Shown in pieces: positions 52,663-60,835 of a stretch of 64,000 nt of DNA. This stretch comes from an uncultured Pseudomonadales bacterium (GTDB lineage Bacteria > Pseudomonadota > Gammaproteobacteria > Pseudomonadales > Azotimanducaceae). A program made the position numbers and the translations under genes. The DNA is taken from contig CATOTI010000001.1 of NCBI GenBank assembly GCA_951813295.1, positions 434,001 through 498,000 on the forward strand. Reading direction: 5' to 3'. The notes below the pieces were generated by a model, which saw nothing but the letters and a program-made list of their open reading frames with translations, was not told the origin of the DNA and made no database searches. Position 1 is the first letter of the stretch. Every line of letters starts with the position of its first letter.

Positions 52663-52846
52663 AGCCGCCAGACGTACATCACGAGCGAATCCCAAACGAG
52701 GATTCGTAGCGACCGAACGGGCTCTTCGTCGAGCAGCTCGTGAATAGCGATGACAAACGGCGATCGGGTGCGACTTTCCCTCTTGTCGTCGTCAGTCATC
52801 TCGCACCTCTAACCAATCCCAGCTCATCGCGGCTACTCTAACGGCT

Positions 52847-53484
52847 ATGGAACGCTTACCACTTATCACGCCCGAGCTTGTCAATGCACCGTTCGACCAC
52901 GTCGACTGGATCTTCGAGATCAAGTACGACGGGTTCCGCTCGGCGGCGTACATCGACGACGGCAAGTGCGAACTGGTCTCGCGTAGCGACCACATCTACA
53001 ACCGCTACGAGCCGCTGTGTCGGTCGCTCCCGGGAAGTTTCGCCTGCGACACGGCGGTGTTCGACGGTAAGCTTGTCGTTCTCGACGAGCAGGGTTTGAG
53101 CCAGTTCTACCCGATGATGTTCAACAAGCAGGCACCCATCTTTGCCGTGTTCGATGTCTTGATGATCGATGGCGATGATGTGCGTGAGCTTCCGCTGTGG
53201 CAGCGAAAGTCGTTGCTCGAGGGCCGCATCGTGCAAGGCGCTTCGAACGTGCTCTTCGTCGATCACGTCGAGGGGAAGGGTAAGAAGCTCTGTGAGCAGA
53301 TTTGTGCGTTGGATATTGAGGGTATTGTCGCCAAGCCGGTCGAGTCACCGTACGGGATGGTGAAAGGGCGTAACCCTTGTGGAAGATCAAGAACGCGGCA
53401 TATAGCCAGGCTGAGGGGAGGGGTGAGGTGTTTCATGGGCCGGGGAAGGTCCATAGACAAGAAGCAGCGATTTCGCGCCACTGA
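52847..53484 (+). pseudogene. ATP-dependent DNA ligase (nucleotidyltransferase domain), frameshifted
   Basis: The frame gives EIKYDGFRSAAYIDDGK with the ligase KYDG motif I and its adenylated lysine, LVSRSDHIYNRYEPL (motif Ia region), AVFDGKLVVLDEQG (motif III), DIEGIVAKPVESPYG (motif IV) and VKGRNPW-K-I-K. Near 53381 two extra bases throw the frame off. The alternate frame continues as KIKNAAYSQAEGRGEVFHG and ends TGATG, joined to the next ATG, which supports it. In motif III the usual Glu is Lys (DGK, not DGE). Only the catalytic domain is present, about 212 residues. Its activity is doubtful. Confidence 0.7.
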
Positions 53485-54092
53485 TGGAGCTTGCCGACTA
53501 CCTACAGGAGCTGCGCGATCTGGTGCCTTCGCGATTCGATCCTGCGCCGGTCGGTGATAATCAGATCTGGCAGACACGCTTGGTATCTATCGGTATCGGG
53601 GCTCGAGTTCTAGATCTCGAAGACGCGGTAGGCAAGGTCCAAAGTGATGTGGCGCAAGCAGTACTTGCGCGGTCGCTCATCGAAACGGCCGCTCTGCTAT
53701 TCCGGCTCTGGGAGTTGGTGCGCGATCAATGGGGTAGCCCCGAGTTCGAAACTACGCTTGAGTCGATCGGTCTTGGAAGTCGAGACAATGCGACGGACTA
53801 CAAGTCGATCAACGTACTCACGTGCATTGACCGATGCGACCGATTCCTGACCGCTAGGGGCTATAACTCGGGGGGAGTTCGCGAGATCTACGATGGGTTA
53901 TCCGAAGCGGGTCACCCAAACTGGGTCGGGGCCGGGCTCGCATACATAGACACCGCTAACCTAGCCGTACGCACCCAGGGCGAGTTCGAGCCGCGGACTG
54001 TCAAGGTGGCAGTGGAGATTAGCGTTGCGGTTGCGGCGTACGCGCTCGATGCAATAGTCGCGGAGCTTGATGGGTTTGAGACGAAGCGTTAG
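53484..54092 (+). CDS. Protein of unknown function, coupled to the ligase gene
   Basis: A 202-residue helical protein I do not recognise. It begins MELADYLQELRDLVPSRFDPAPVGDNQIWQTRLVSIG, continues with ARSLIETAALLFRLWELVRDQWG and DYKSINVLTCIDRCDRFL, and ends with a helix AVAAYALDAIVAELDGFE. The mixture looks like a cytoplasmic HEPN-type or other helical protein, but the RxxxxH motif is not seen. Its ATG overlaps the end of the ligase frame (TGATG), suggesting translational coupling. Confidence 0.6.
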   Translation: MELADYLQELRDLVPSRFDPAPVGDNQIWQTRLVSIGIGARVLDLEDAVGKVQSDVAQAVLARSLIETAALLFRLWELVRDQWGSPEFETTLESIGLGSRDNATDYKSINVLTCIDRCDRFLTARGYNSGGVREIYDGLSEAGHPNWVGAGLAYIDTANLAVRTQGEFEPRTVKVAVEISVAVAAYALDAIVAELDGFETKR

Positions 54093-54337
54093 CGCGATTC
54101 CATCTCGGGACTGTCCGCCCAAGTTGTGCGCCCGTAGCTCTTTCGGCGACGTCCTCGCTACGCTGTTTCCTTACGAAACAGTAACTTACGTGGCTAGGCA
54201 TCGCGGCAAATTGCGCCTGGGCAGGTTCAAGTCCCGTCGAGGCTGAGGGCTTGTTCCCGGTACCGGGAACAGAAGTCGGGCGCGATACAAAGCGATGTTG
54301 TTCACTCGGCGCTGAGATCGCCGTAACCCCTTGAAAA
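54093..54337. other. Intergenic stretch with tRNA-like remnant and palindrome
   Basis: Some 245 bases with no gene I can support. They include GGTTCAAGTCCC (about 54224-54235), which resembles a tRNA T-arm, though its stem is only partly paired, and the perfect palindrome at 54252-54271. They may be leftovers of a former integration site. Confidence 0.3.
54252..54271. promoter_or_regulatory. Perfect 20-base palindrome
   Basis: TGTTCCCGGTACCGGGAACA is a perfect palindrome 70 bases before the tRNA 3' end. It could be an operator or a recombination site of the adjoining element. Function not known. Confidence 0.45.
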
Positions 54338-54340
54338 ATA

Positions 54341-54416
54341 TGGTGGAGCTAGTCGGGATCGAACCGACGACCCCCACAATGCCATTGTGGTGCTCTCCCA
54401 GCTGAGCTATAGCCCC
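54341..54416 (-). tRNA. tRNA-Ala (GGC)
   Basis: Read on the minus strand, the 76 bases fold as a full cloverleaf. The acceptor stem is GGGGCTA with TAGCTCC (one G-U pair), the D-arm has GCTCAGCTGGGAGAGC, the anticodon stem CCACA/TGTGG encloses the loop ATGGCAT (anticodon GGC, alanine), and the T-arm GTCGG-TTCGATC-CCGAC is perfect. CCA is encoded. The G3-U70 pair expected for tRNA-Ala is present. It lies at the right edge of the integrated element, and its 3' end faces that element. Confidence 0.97.
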
Positions 54417-54559
54417 ACGTCCGCGTTGCCGTGCGGGAACGGGAGCGCGATGTTACGCCGTCGATTCGTTCGGGCGCAACGCTCGACGGTCAGTGGCATC
54501 GCTTGTCGTGCGCAACGGCCGGTGCTGTGATAGGCGCTCGATGATAGGGAGGGTTGCCG

Positions 54560-55888
54560 ATGGTCGTTCGGGCGTTACTGATCGGTGTCGCGGCGTTGGT
54601 GTCGGTCTCGGCGATGGGCAATGCCGAGACGTTGCGGGCGTCGATCGACGACTACTACGAGAGCCACCTGAAGGATCTCTTCGTCTGGTTTCATCAGAAC
54701 CCGGAGCTTTCGTTTCTCGAGCACAAGACGTCGGCGCGGTTGGCTGATGAGTTGCGCACGCTCGGGGTCGAGGTGACCGAAGGTGTCGGGGGCACGGGCG
54801 TGGTCGGCGTGATCGAGAATGGGCCGGGGCCGCGGCTCTTGATCCGCGCGGACATGGACGGTCTGCCGGTTCGTGAGGAGAGTGGGTTGCCGTATGCATC
54901 CGTTGCAACCCAGGTGAATCGTTTAGGTGCGGAAGTCCCGGTGATGCATGCGTGTGGTCACGATGTCCACATCACGTCGCTCGTGGGGACCGCGAAGCTT
55001 TTGATGGATCAGCGGCGGGATTGGTCGGGCACGGTGGTGCTGATCGGTCAGCCGGCGGAAGAGCGGATCGGAGGGGCGCGGGCGATGCTCGATGACGGGC
55101 TCTACGAGCGCTTTGGCGTGCCGGATTATGCGCTCGCGTTTCATGTGGGCTCGGATGGACCGGCGGGAAAGGTCGGGGTTTCCGGCGGATTGGTCTCGTC
55201 GTCGTCGGATAGCGTCGATATCACGGTGCGCGGCATTGGCGCGCATGGGGCGAGCCCGCATCGCGGTAAGGATCCGGTCTATATCGCGGCCCAGTTGGTG
55301 GTCGCGCTGCAGGGCATCGTGAGTCGGGAGCTGTCGCCGCTCGAGCCGGGTGTGATCACGGTCGGTTCGATCCACGGGGGTTTCAAGCACAACATCATCC
55401 CGGATTCGGTCGATTTGCAGTTGACGGTACGATCGGACTCGAACGCGACGCGAAAGAAGCTTCTGGATGGCATTCGACGGACGGCTGAGCATGTCGGGCG
55501 GTTGAATGGTCTACCGGACGATCTCTTGCCAGTCGTCAAGATGGATTTCGAGAGCACGCCGCCGAATATCAATGACGATGCGGCCGTGATGAGGGTACGT
55601 GATGCCTGGGTTAATCATTGGGGCGATGACGAAAGGCTCTTTTCCCGCGATCGCGAGGGCATGGGGGCGGAAGATTTCGCCTACTTCGTGCAGACGGAGC
55701 ATCAGGTCCCGGGTGTCTATTTCGGCGTCGGCGGGACCCCTGAAGATGAGCTCGAAGCGGCCGCTTCCGGAAACATCATCCGTCCGTCGCATCACTCGCC
55801 GTTCTTCAAGATTGAGCCCGAGTCGTCGGTGACGACGGGCGTCGAGGCCACGTTTGTTGCGGCGATGGAGCTCTTGTCGAACGAATGA
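54560..55888 (+). CDS. M20 family metallopeptidase/amidohydrolase, secreted
   Basis: A 442-residue zinc hydrolase of the M20D (amidohydrolase/carboxypeptidase) family. A signal peptide opens it (MVVRALLIGVAALVSVSAMG). Metal and catalytic residues: VMHACGHDVHITSLVG (C/H-D-x-H), IGQPAEERIGGARAML (the E-E pair), DYALAFHVG and a late EGMGAEDFAYFV. The dimerisation domain HGASPHRGKDPVYIAAQLV is complete. It hydrolyses an N-acyl or peptide amide bond in the periplasm. AGGGAGGG lies six bases before the ATG. A GFA gene follows after 22 bases. Confidence 0.92.
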   Translation: MVVRALLIGVAALVSVSAMGNAETLRASIDDYYESHLKDLFVWFHQNPELSFLEHKTSARLADELRTLGVEVTEGVGGTGVVGVIENGPGPRLLIRADMDGLPVREESGLPYASVATQVNRLGAEVPVMHACGHDVHITSLVGTAKLLMDQRRDWSGTVVLIGQPAEERIGGARAMLDDGLYERFGVPDYALAFHVGSDGPAGKVGVSGGLVSSSSDSVDITVRGIGAHGASPHRGKDPVYIAAQLVVALQGIVSRELSPLEPGVITVGSIHGGFKHNIIPDSVDLQLTVRSDSNATRKKLLDGIRRTAEHVGRLNGLPDDLLPVVKMDFESTPPNINDDAAVMRVRDAWVNHWGDDERLFSRDREGMGAEDFAYFVQTEHQVPGVYFGVGGTPEDELEAAASGNIIRPSHHSPFFKIEPESSVTTGVEATFVAAMELLSNE

Positions 55889-55910
55889 ACCGACGGAAGG
55901 TGCCGCGCTG

Positions 55911-56330
55911 ATGGCATTTCAAGGCGGCTGCTTGTGCGGTCGATTCCGCTACGCGATCGAGCGGCGGTCGTTGAAGGCGATGCACTGCTATTGCGACATG
56001 TGTCGCAAGGCGCACGGCACGGCGTTTTCCACGCACGCGATCGTTCGCCCACACCAGCTTGTCTGGCAGACGATGGACGAGCTGGTGCCGTATGAGTCGT
56101 CGCCCGGTGCGTTTCGCCAGTTTTGCCCGTCCTGCGGCGCCCATCTTGTCGTCCACGGGCAGAGCGGCGATGGCACGTATGCCGTTCCGGCCGGTACGCT
56201 CGATGGCGACCCGACGCTCGAGATTCTCGGGCACATGTACGTCGAAGAACGCGTTTCGTGGTTCGAGATTCTCGACGATCTCCCGCAACACGCTCGCTGG
56301 CCGGCGGGATTCGGTCCGTCGTCGGGATGA
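55911..56330 (+). CDS. GFA family protein (glutathione-dependent formaldehyde-activating-like)
   Basis: A 139-residue zinc-binding protein of the Mss4/GFA fold. GGCLCGRFRYAIE, CYCDMCRKAHGTAFSTH and QFCPSCGAHLVVHG give the C-x-C, C-x-C-x2-C and C-x2-C zinc ligands. GFA proteins form S-hydroxymethylglutathione from formaldehyde; many homologues are only structurally alike. The upstream residues in the longer frame are not family-like, so ATG 55911 is the start. It follows the M20 peptidase, likely in one transcript. Confidence 0.9.
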   Translation: MAFQGGCLCGRFRYAIERRSLKAMHCYCDMCRKAHGTAFSTHAIVRPHQLVWQTMDELVPYESSPGAFRQFCPSCGAHLVVHGQSGDGTYAVPAGTLDGDPTLEILGHMYVEERVSWFEILDDLPQHARWPAGFGPSSG

Positions 56331-56337
56331 GCGCTCG

Positions 56338-57930
56338 TTAGAGCGGAATCTCGCCGGTCGCGATAAACGCCGGGATGATGGCCTTCAGGAACGGCCAACC
56401 GATGGTGAGGTAGAGCCCGAGCCCGCTGGCGCGCCACGCGATGTCATCGAGGATGTCGTCGAGTTCCTCTCGATCGTAGTAGCGGCCGCGGTAGAAGATG
56501 GCGTCGATCGTCGTGGTGTTTTCAATGTCAGCCAGCGGATCCTGATTCAGTAGAACGAGGTTGCCGACCTGGCCGACGCGAATGCTGCCGTGGGTTGCGC
56601 GTCGTTTGACGAACTCGGCCGGTACGACCGTTGCCGTTCGTAGCGTATCGGCGGTCGAGATCCCGGCACCCGCGAGGAGCGCGAGTTCATCGTGCAGGCT
56701 GAATCCGGCGTAGATCAGGAGATCGGAGGTGTCGGTGCCGGCCATGATCTTGACCCCCGCCGCGTGAGCACGCGCCGTCACTTCTACACCACGCTCGAAG
56801 AACTCGTAGTAGGCCGCGCCAATGTCGGGTCGTTGCTCGAAGAGGCCCGCGTAGCCGGTTGATTGCCGCGACCAACTGCCGTCGATGAGCGGCGCCATCG
56901 TGTACCGGGAACGATCGTCGGTCAGGTAGCTCCGCTCGTGCGCGACGGCTTCGGCGAGGCGGGTGAGGTGGGTCGGCACGTAGTAGCTATCCGCTGCCGC
57001 CCAACGTTCGAAGAGGGCATCGCAGCGGTTCTCGTCCGCGGTCTCGAGCACGGCAATGTAGGTCGCGCCAAGATTGGGGCGCTCGTCGGCACCATCGAGA
57101 AAGCGGCGGTAGGTCTCATGCCAGCCGGCGTTGTCCTCGGCGCAATCGATGAGGGGATAGCGGGCGTGCTCGATTGATCGATGGCCCGCAGCGACCGCCT
57201 CGTCGATCGTCAGGGCCCAGGGAATATGGCCGCCTACGTAGATGCCGAGACGTTCGGCTTCTTCGATGAGGCCCCGATAGGCGGGCGGCGGGACGGAGTT
57301 GTAGGTTTTGATGAAATCGGCGCCGCGCTCGACATGAAATCGGGCGGTCTGGATCCCGTCTTCGCGGGTCGACGGCGCAAGAAATGCAGGCTCGGGCAGC
57401 GTGCCGTAGCCGCGTGGTCCGTGCACGACACCGCTCGATAGCTCGACGATGTCCGGTCCCAGCCATTCGTCGTCATGAAATCGCGCGTTCATGTCCCGCA
57501 TCTCGTCGATCGAGCGCAGGAGCACACAATCACGACAGTCGCTCGAGAGGTCACGTACGTAGAAAACGCCGTTCGCGACGAACGCCGCCGCGTCGAAATA
57601 GTGCGAGGAACGGTTGCCGAGGTGGACGTGCATGTCCCAGAGCCCCGGCATCAGATACCGGCCGTTGCCGTCGATGACCTCGATGCCGGCGGGCGGTTCC
57701 ACGTGGTCGGCGTTGCCCATGGACGTGACGACACCGTCCTCGATGACGACGAACTGACGGCGACGAACGACGCCCGCCTCGACGTCGACGATGTTGACGT
57801 TCGTGAAGGCGACTTCGGGCAATTCATCGCCCGATGGGGACGGCACGTTGCGTGAGCCGATGAAGAGCACTAGCCAGCCGACGGCGACGATCCCGACGAG
57901 CCACAAAACGACGCGCCGGATCCACTTCAT
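56338..57930 (-). CDS. Membrane-anchored amidohydrolase family protein
   Basis: A 530-residue protein. The first 25 residues (RRVVLWLVGIVAVGWLVLFIG) are an N-terminal membrane anchor. The core has LMPGLWDMHVHLGNRSSH (metal HxH), ADFIKTYNSVPP with the bridging lysine, GGHIPWALTIDEAV with the metal His, GHRSIEHARYP with the second His, and IMAGTDTSDLLIYAGFSLHDEL with the catalytic Asp. The C-terminus is long and ends with a second hydrophobic helix near LYLTIGWPFLKAIIPAFIA. Last gene of a tight leftward operon with the aldolase and the TSP3-repeat protein. Confidence 0.88.
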   Translation of the reverse strand: MKWIRRVVLWLVGIVAVGWLVLFIGSRNVPSPSGDELPEVAFTNVNIVDVEAGVVRRRQFVVIEDGVVTSMGNADHVEPPAGIEVIDGNGRYLMPGLWDMHVHLGNRSSHYFDAAAFVANGVFYVRDLSSDCRDCVLLRSIDEMRDMNARFHDDEWLGPDIVELSSGVVHGPRGYGTLPEPAFLAPSTREDGIQTARFHVERGADFIKTYNSVPPPAYRGLIEEAERLGIYVGGHIPWALTIDEAVAAGHRSIEHARYPLIDCAEDNAGWHETYRRFLDGADERPNLGATYIAVLETADENRCDALFERWAAADSYYVPTHLTRLAEAVAHERSYLTDDRSRYTMAPLIDGSWSRQSTGYAGLFEQRPDIGAAYYEFFERGVEVTARAHAAGVKIMAGTDTSDLLIYAGFSLHDELALLAGAGISTADTLRTATVVPAEFVKRRATHGSIRVGQVGNLVLLNQDPLADIENTTTIDAIFYRGRYYDREELDDILDDIAWRASGLGLYLTIGWPFLKAIIPAFIATGEIPL

Positions 57931-58676
57931 TTAGCGCGTACCCGCGATGATGTAGATGCGTTTGTCGAGCGCGATGCCTGACCAGCTCACGCCATCGAGT
58001 TCGACGGGCGCGGACGCCACGAGTACGTCGTTTTCGGGTAGCCCCGCTATCGCCCTGAATGCCCAGTCGACGAGCGTGACGTCGTTCGGATCACCGACGA
58101 AGACACGGCTTGTCTGCGGGGGCGTGGGCGCTTCCTGACGGACCCACGAAACTGGCCCGCGGTGACGAATGCTGAAGACCGACACGTTGGGGTAGTGCGG
58201 TTCGAGCGCTCGTTTGATCGACCAGGCCGTCGCCTCGGACTCGGCGTTCCAGCGCGGGTGGTAGATGCCGATTGCATCGTTGCCGTCGAGTGACGGAAGC
58301 GCCGCGATTACCTCTCGTTCGCTACAACCGTCGAGGATGATGTCACTGCGTCGGGGTGTCGACGGGCACCGGTCCGCAGCGTTGGGAACGCCGTCGTCGT
58401 CATCGTCGTCCCGCGAGGTGCGGGCGGAACGTCTCGGACATTCGGGTCGAAGGATTTGCGCACACGGTCGGCGGGCGCCAGGTCCCTACGAATGGCCGCG
58501 AGATGTTCGTTCATCTCGCGCAGATAGGTGATTTCGGCGCCCGACGTCGTCGGCGTGCTGGATTCGGACTCTAAGCTCAGGAAGAACCCGGCGATGCCGG
58601 CAATCGACGCGACGACGCCGATCAAGGCGCCGATCTGCTGCCAGAACTTCCTGGCGAACGACTCCGATTCCGCCAC
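57931..58676 (-). pseudogene. Membrane protein with a TSP3-type calcium repeat, frameshifted
   Basis: From a GTG at 58676 the frame gives ARKFWQQIGALIGVVASIAGIAGFFLSLE, one membrane helix, and about 75 more residues until GARRHPDAVTSS, which looks out of frame. After a one-base insertion near 58391-58413 the other frame reads DDDDDGVPNAADRCPSTPRRSDIILDGCS, a thrombospondin type-3-like repeat (DxDxDGVxNxxDxCP), and continues IGIYHPRWNAESEATAWSI to AGTR at 57931. The next gene's ATG is adjacent at 57930, which supports this frame. Membrane-anchored, probably calcium-binding; partner unknown. Confidence 0.65.
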
Positions 58677-58685
58677 CGTGGTCCG

Positions 58686-59432
58686 CTAACCGACCTCGGC
58701 GAGACCGTTCTTGATGCCTTCCGCCGCCCAGCCTTGCCAGGGGAGCGTGAAGAACTTGAAGCCCGTCTCGATCAGCCAGCTCGGTTCGATGCCGGGCGGA
58801 ACGAAGAACATGCCGGGGACGACGCCGACTTTGGCGCAAGCCGCGGCAATCGTCTGGAGTCCTTCAGTGTAGGTCGAGCTCGTGTAGTCGAGCGGAACGC
58901 CGAGGTTGATCGAGAGATCGGATGGACCCACGAGGAGGACGTCGATGCCCGGTACGCTCAACATGTCGTCGAGATTTTCCATCGCTTCGACGGTCTCGAT
59001 CATCGGGATGATGAGGAGTTGCTCGTTCACCGCATCCATGTACTCGCGATAGTTGGCGAACTCGCCCCATTCGCCGCGCATGCCGGCCGAGCTGCGCACG
59101 CCGTCGAACGGGTACTTACACCAACTCACCATGTCTTCCGCTTCTTTGCGGTTGTTAACCATCGGCACGATGATCCCTTTGGCGCCTTGGTCGAGCGCGT
59201 AGCAGATCTGATCGGCGCGGTTTTCACCAACGCGGATGATCGGAATCGCGTGCTGACCACGCATCGCCGCGACCGGTCGTTGCAGGCCCTTGATCGTATC
59301 GGGCGAGTGTTGCGTGTCGAACAACAGGAAGTCGTAACCGGCGCCGGACAGAAACCGGCTATCACTCGTTGCTCCCGCGGTGGTGCCAATACACGCCTCG
59401 CCGCGCTTGAGCTTATCTTTCGCTAGATTCAT
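58686..59432 (-). CDS. HpcH/HpaI aldolase/citrate lyase family protein
   Basis: A 248-residue class II-type aldolase of the HpcH/HpaI family. IIRVGENRADQICYALDQGAKGIIVPMVNNRKEAEDMV carries the conserved Gly-Ala-x-G-I-I-V-P region, and LIIPMIETVEAMENLDDMLSVPGIDVLLVGPSDLSINLG the metal-binding Glu and the G-P-x-D-L/S motif. It cleaves a 2-keto-3-deoxy or hydroxy-dioate acid to pyruvate and an aldehyde. It opens a leftward operon with the TSP3 protein (gap of nine bases) and the amidohydrolase. Confidence 0.9.
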   Translation of the reverse strand: MNLAKDKLKRGEACIGTTAGATSDSRFLSGAGYDFLLFDTQHSPDTIKGLQRPVAAMRGQHAIPIIRVGENRADQICYALDQGAKGIIVPMVNNRKEAEDMVSWCKYPFDGVRSSAGMRGEWGEFANYREYMDAVNEQLLIIPMIETVEAMENLDDMLSVPGIDVLLVGPSDLSINLGVPLDYTSSTYTEGLQTIAAACAKVGVVPGMFFVPPGIEPSWLIETGFKFFTLPWQGWAAEGIKNGLAEVG

Positions 59433-59497
59433 TTCCTTCCCCCTCGATGGTCGTTGTTCGGTCCGCGGTGGATGCTAACCCGAGTGCGTTGCTTGCG

Positions 59498-60658
59498 TTA
59501 GTTCAGCGTCTCATCGACGAACTCGACGAGCCGATTGAGCCCGTCCTCGAGCTTATCGAGGGACTGCGCGAAACAGATGCGCAGGTGCTCTTCGTTGTTC
59601 GCGCCGAATGTATAGCCTGGTGCAACGCCGACGTCTTTCTTGGCGAGCAGCGCGGATGCGAACTCGTAGCTGTCGGTCATCCCGCGGATTCTGGGAAAGG
59701 CGTAGAAAGCGCCTTCCGGCGGGCTGAGGTCGATGCGGGGGTGATCACCCAGCACATTCATCACGATTTCGCGCCCGCGGGCGTACTGATCGCGCAACTC
59801 GTGCACGGTGCCTTCGCCTTGCTCGAGGGCGGCAATGGCACCGACTTGCGCAAACACCGTCGCGCCCGTGTTGAAGCATTCCGACAGCGTCATCCACTGC
59901 ACGAGGTGCGATTTCGGCGCGACGACCCAGCCGATGCGCCAACCGGTCATGGCCCACGCTTTGGAGAATCCGTTCACGACGACGACGGGATCGTCGTCTC
60001 TCGCGATCGAGAGAAACGACGGGGCCGCCTCGCTGCCGTAGACCGTCCGGTGATAAACCTCGTCGGCGATGATCTGAATGTCGCGTTCGCGGCAGACCTC
60101 GAGGAGTGCCGCCTGTTCGTCCGTGGGCATGACCCAGCCGGTCGGGTTGCAGGGGCTGTTGACGAATATCGAACGGGTCTTCGGAGTGAGCGCCGCGATG
60201 ATTTCCGCGACGTCGATCACCCAGCCGGTGTCGGTTGCGCGCTGGCGAACTTCGTTGACGTTCGCGCCGGTCGCCCGATAGGTCATGGTGATGTTTGGCC
60301 AATGTGGACCGATCACGAGAGCCTCATCGCCATCGGAAAGGGCCATCTGGGCCGCCAGTGTGACGCCCAGCATTGCCGCGCCCGGTACGGAGACCCGGTC
60401 GAGGTGAACGTCGATCCCGTAGAGACCGTCGAGGTAGGTTTTGATCGCCGCGCGCAGTGCCGGGTGACCATGCGAATGACTGTAGAAGGTCTCACCGGCC
60501 TCGAGCGCATCGATTGCAGCGCGACGGATGTATTCCGGCGTGACGACGTCACCTTCGCCGAACCAGAGTGCGATGACGTTCGGATCGTTCAAACGCTGGT
60601 AGGCGATCTGCGTGATGCCGTTTTGTTCCATCGCGGCAATGCGATCTCGAATGCTCAA
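59498..60658 (-). CDS. PLP-dependent aminotransferase, class I/II
   Basis: A 386-residue fold-type I aminotransferase. VVVVNGFSKAWAMTGWRIGWVVAPK holds the PLP-binding lysine (SKAWAMTG), NSPCNPTGWVMPTDEQ the conserved NPTG, and IIADEVYHRTVYG the D-E-V-Y region. The start is a TTG, because GAGGAG lies seven bases upstream and the fold begins LSIRDRIAAM right after it. Donor and acceptor are unknown. It is divergent from the alkylsulfatase gene across a palindrome. Confidence 0.88.
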   Translation of the reverse strand: MSIRDRIAAMEQNGITQIAYQRLNDPNVIALWFGEGDVVTPEYIRRAAIDALEAGETFYSHSHGHPALRAAIKTYLDGLYGIDVHLDRVSVPGAAMLGVTLAAQMALSDGDEALVIGPHWPNITMTYRATGANVNEVRQRATDTGWVIDVAEIIAALTPKTRSIFVNSPCNPTGWVMPTDEQAALLEVCRERDIQIIADEVYHRTVYGSEAAPSFLSIARDDDPVVVVNGFSKAWAMTGWRIGWVVAPKSHLVQWMTLSECFNTGATVFAQVGAIAALEQGEGTVHELRDQYARGREIVMNVLGDHPRIDLSPPEGAFYAFPRIRGMTDSYEFASALLAKKDVGVAPGYTFGANNEEHLRICFAQSLDKLEDGLNRLVEFVDETLN

Positions 60659-60782
60659 GGGTCGTCTCCTCACTAAACGAACGCGATCGGCGCCTGCTCG
60701 CGCGATCCGCGCGCGCAGTCTGGCGTGGTCGATGCCACCCGGGAAGGGGAGAAGCGGTAGGAAAGGGCGATATCGTTGGGTG

Positions 60783-60798
60783 GCGAACGATCGTTCGC
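60783..60798. promoter_or_regulatory. Perfect 16-base palindrome in the divergent promoter region
   Basis: GCGAACGATCGTTCGC is perfectly symmetrical. It lies 38 bases before the alkylsulfatase ATG and 125 bases from the aminotransferase start on the other strand. It is a plausible operator for a dimeric repressor acting on one or both. Confidence 0.5.
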
Positions 60799-60835
60799 TA
60801 GAGTGGCGCCAACACGCAGCGAGGAGCGCTCGGAG

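Larger units (their letters stand above)
50531..52799 (-). pseudogene. Membrane pentapeptide-repeat protein, split by an IS and two frameshifts
   Basis: The gene starts at ATG 52799 (AGAGG six bases upstream) and reads MTDDDKRESRTRSPFVIAIH and on to VMYVWRLW, then is interrupted at 52658. Deleting the IS with one copy of the CCAG target gives WHPKEEKQPSIGFWLISSYLALHALAVGYYENRLDRVENRV, a membrane helix and coiled coil, in frame. A one-base shift near 51258 is needed to read ILGNPWSAVLTFVGDAQ, and a second near 50836 to continue from the first pentapeptide stretch (LSEIYLPGVDLSNTVLEGANLSRAYLVGADL) into ADLREADLTEADLRHADLREADL. The mature design is membrane anchor plus A(D/N)LxX repeats. Confidence 0.75.

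Noticed and set aside
44700..54420. CRISPR array or toxin-antitoxin pair within the element
   Set aside because: No regularly spaced repeats were seen, and no pair of small overlapping genes has toxin or antitoxin features; the small overlapping genes fit excisionase and integrase.
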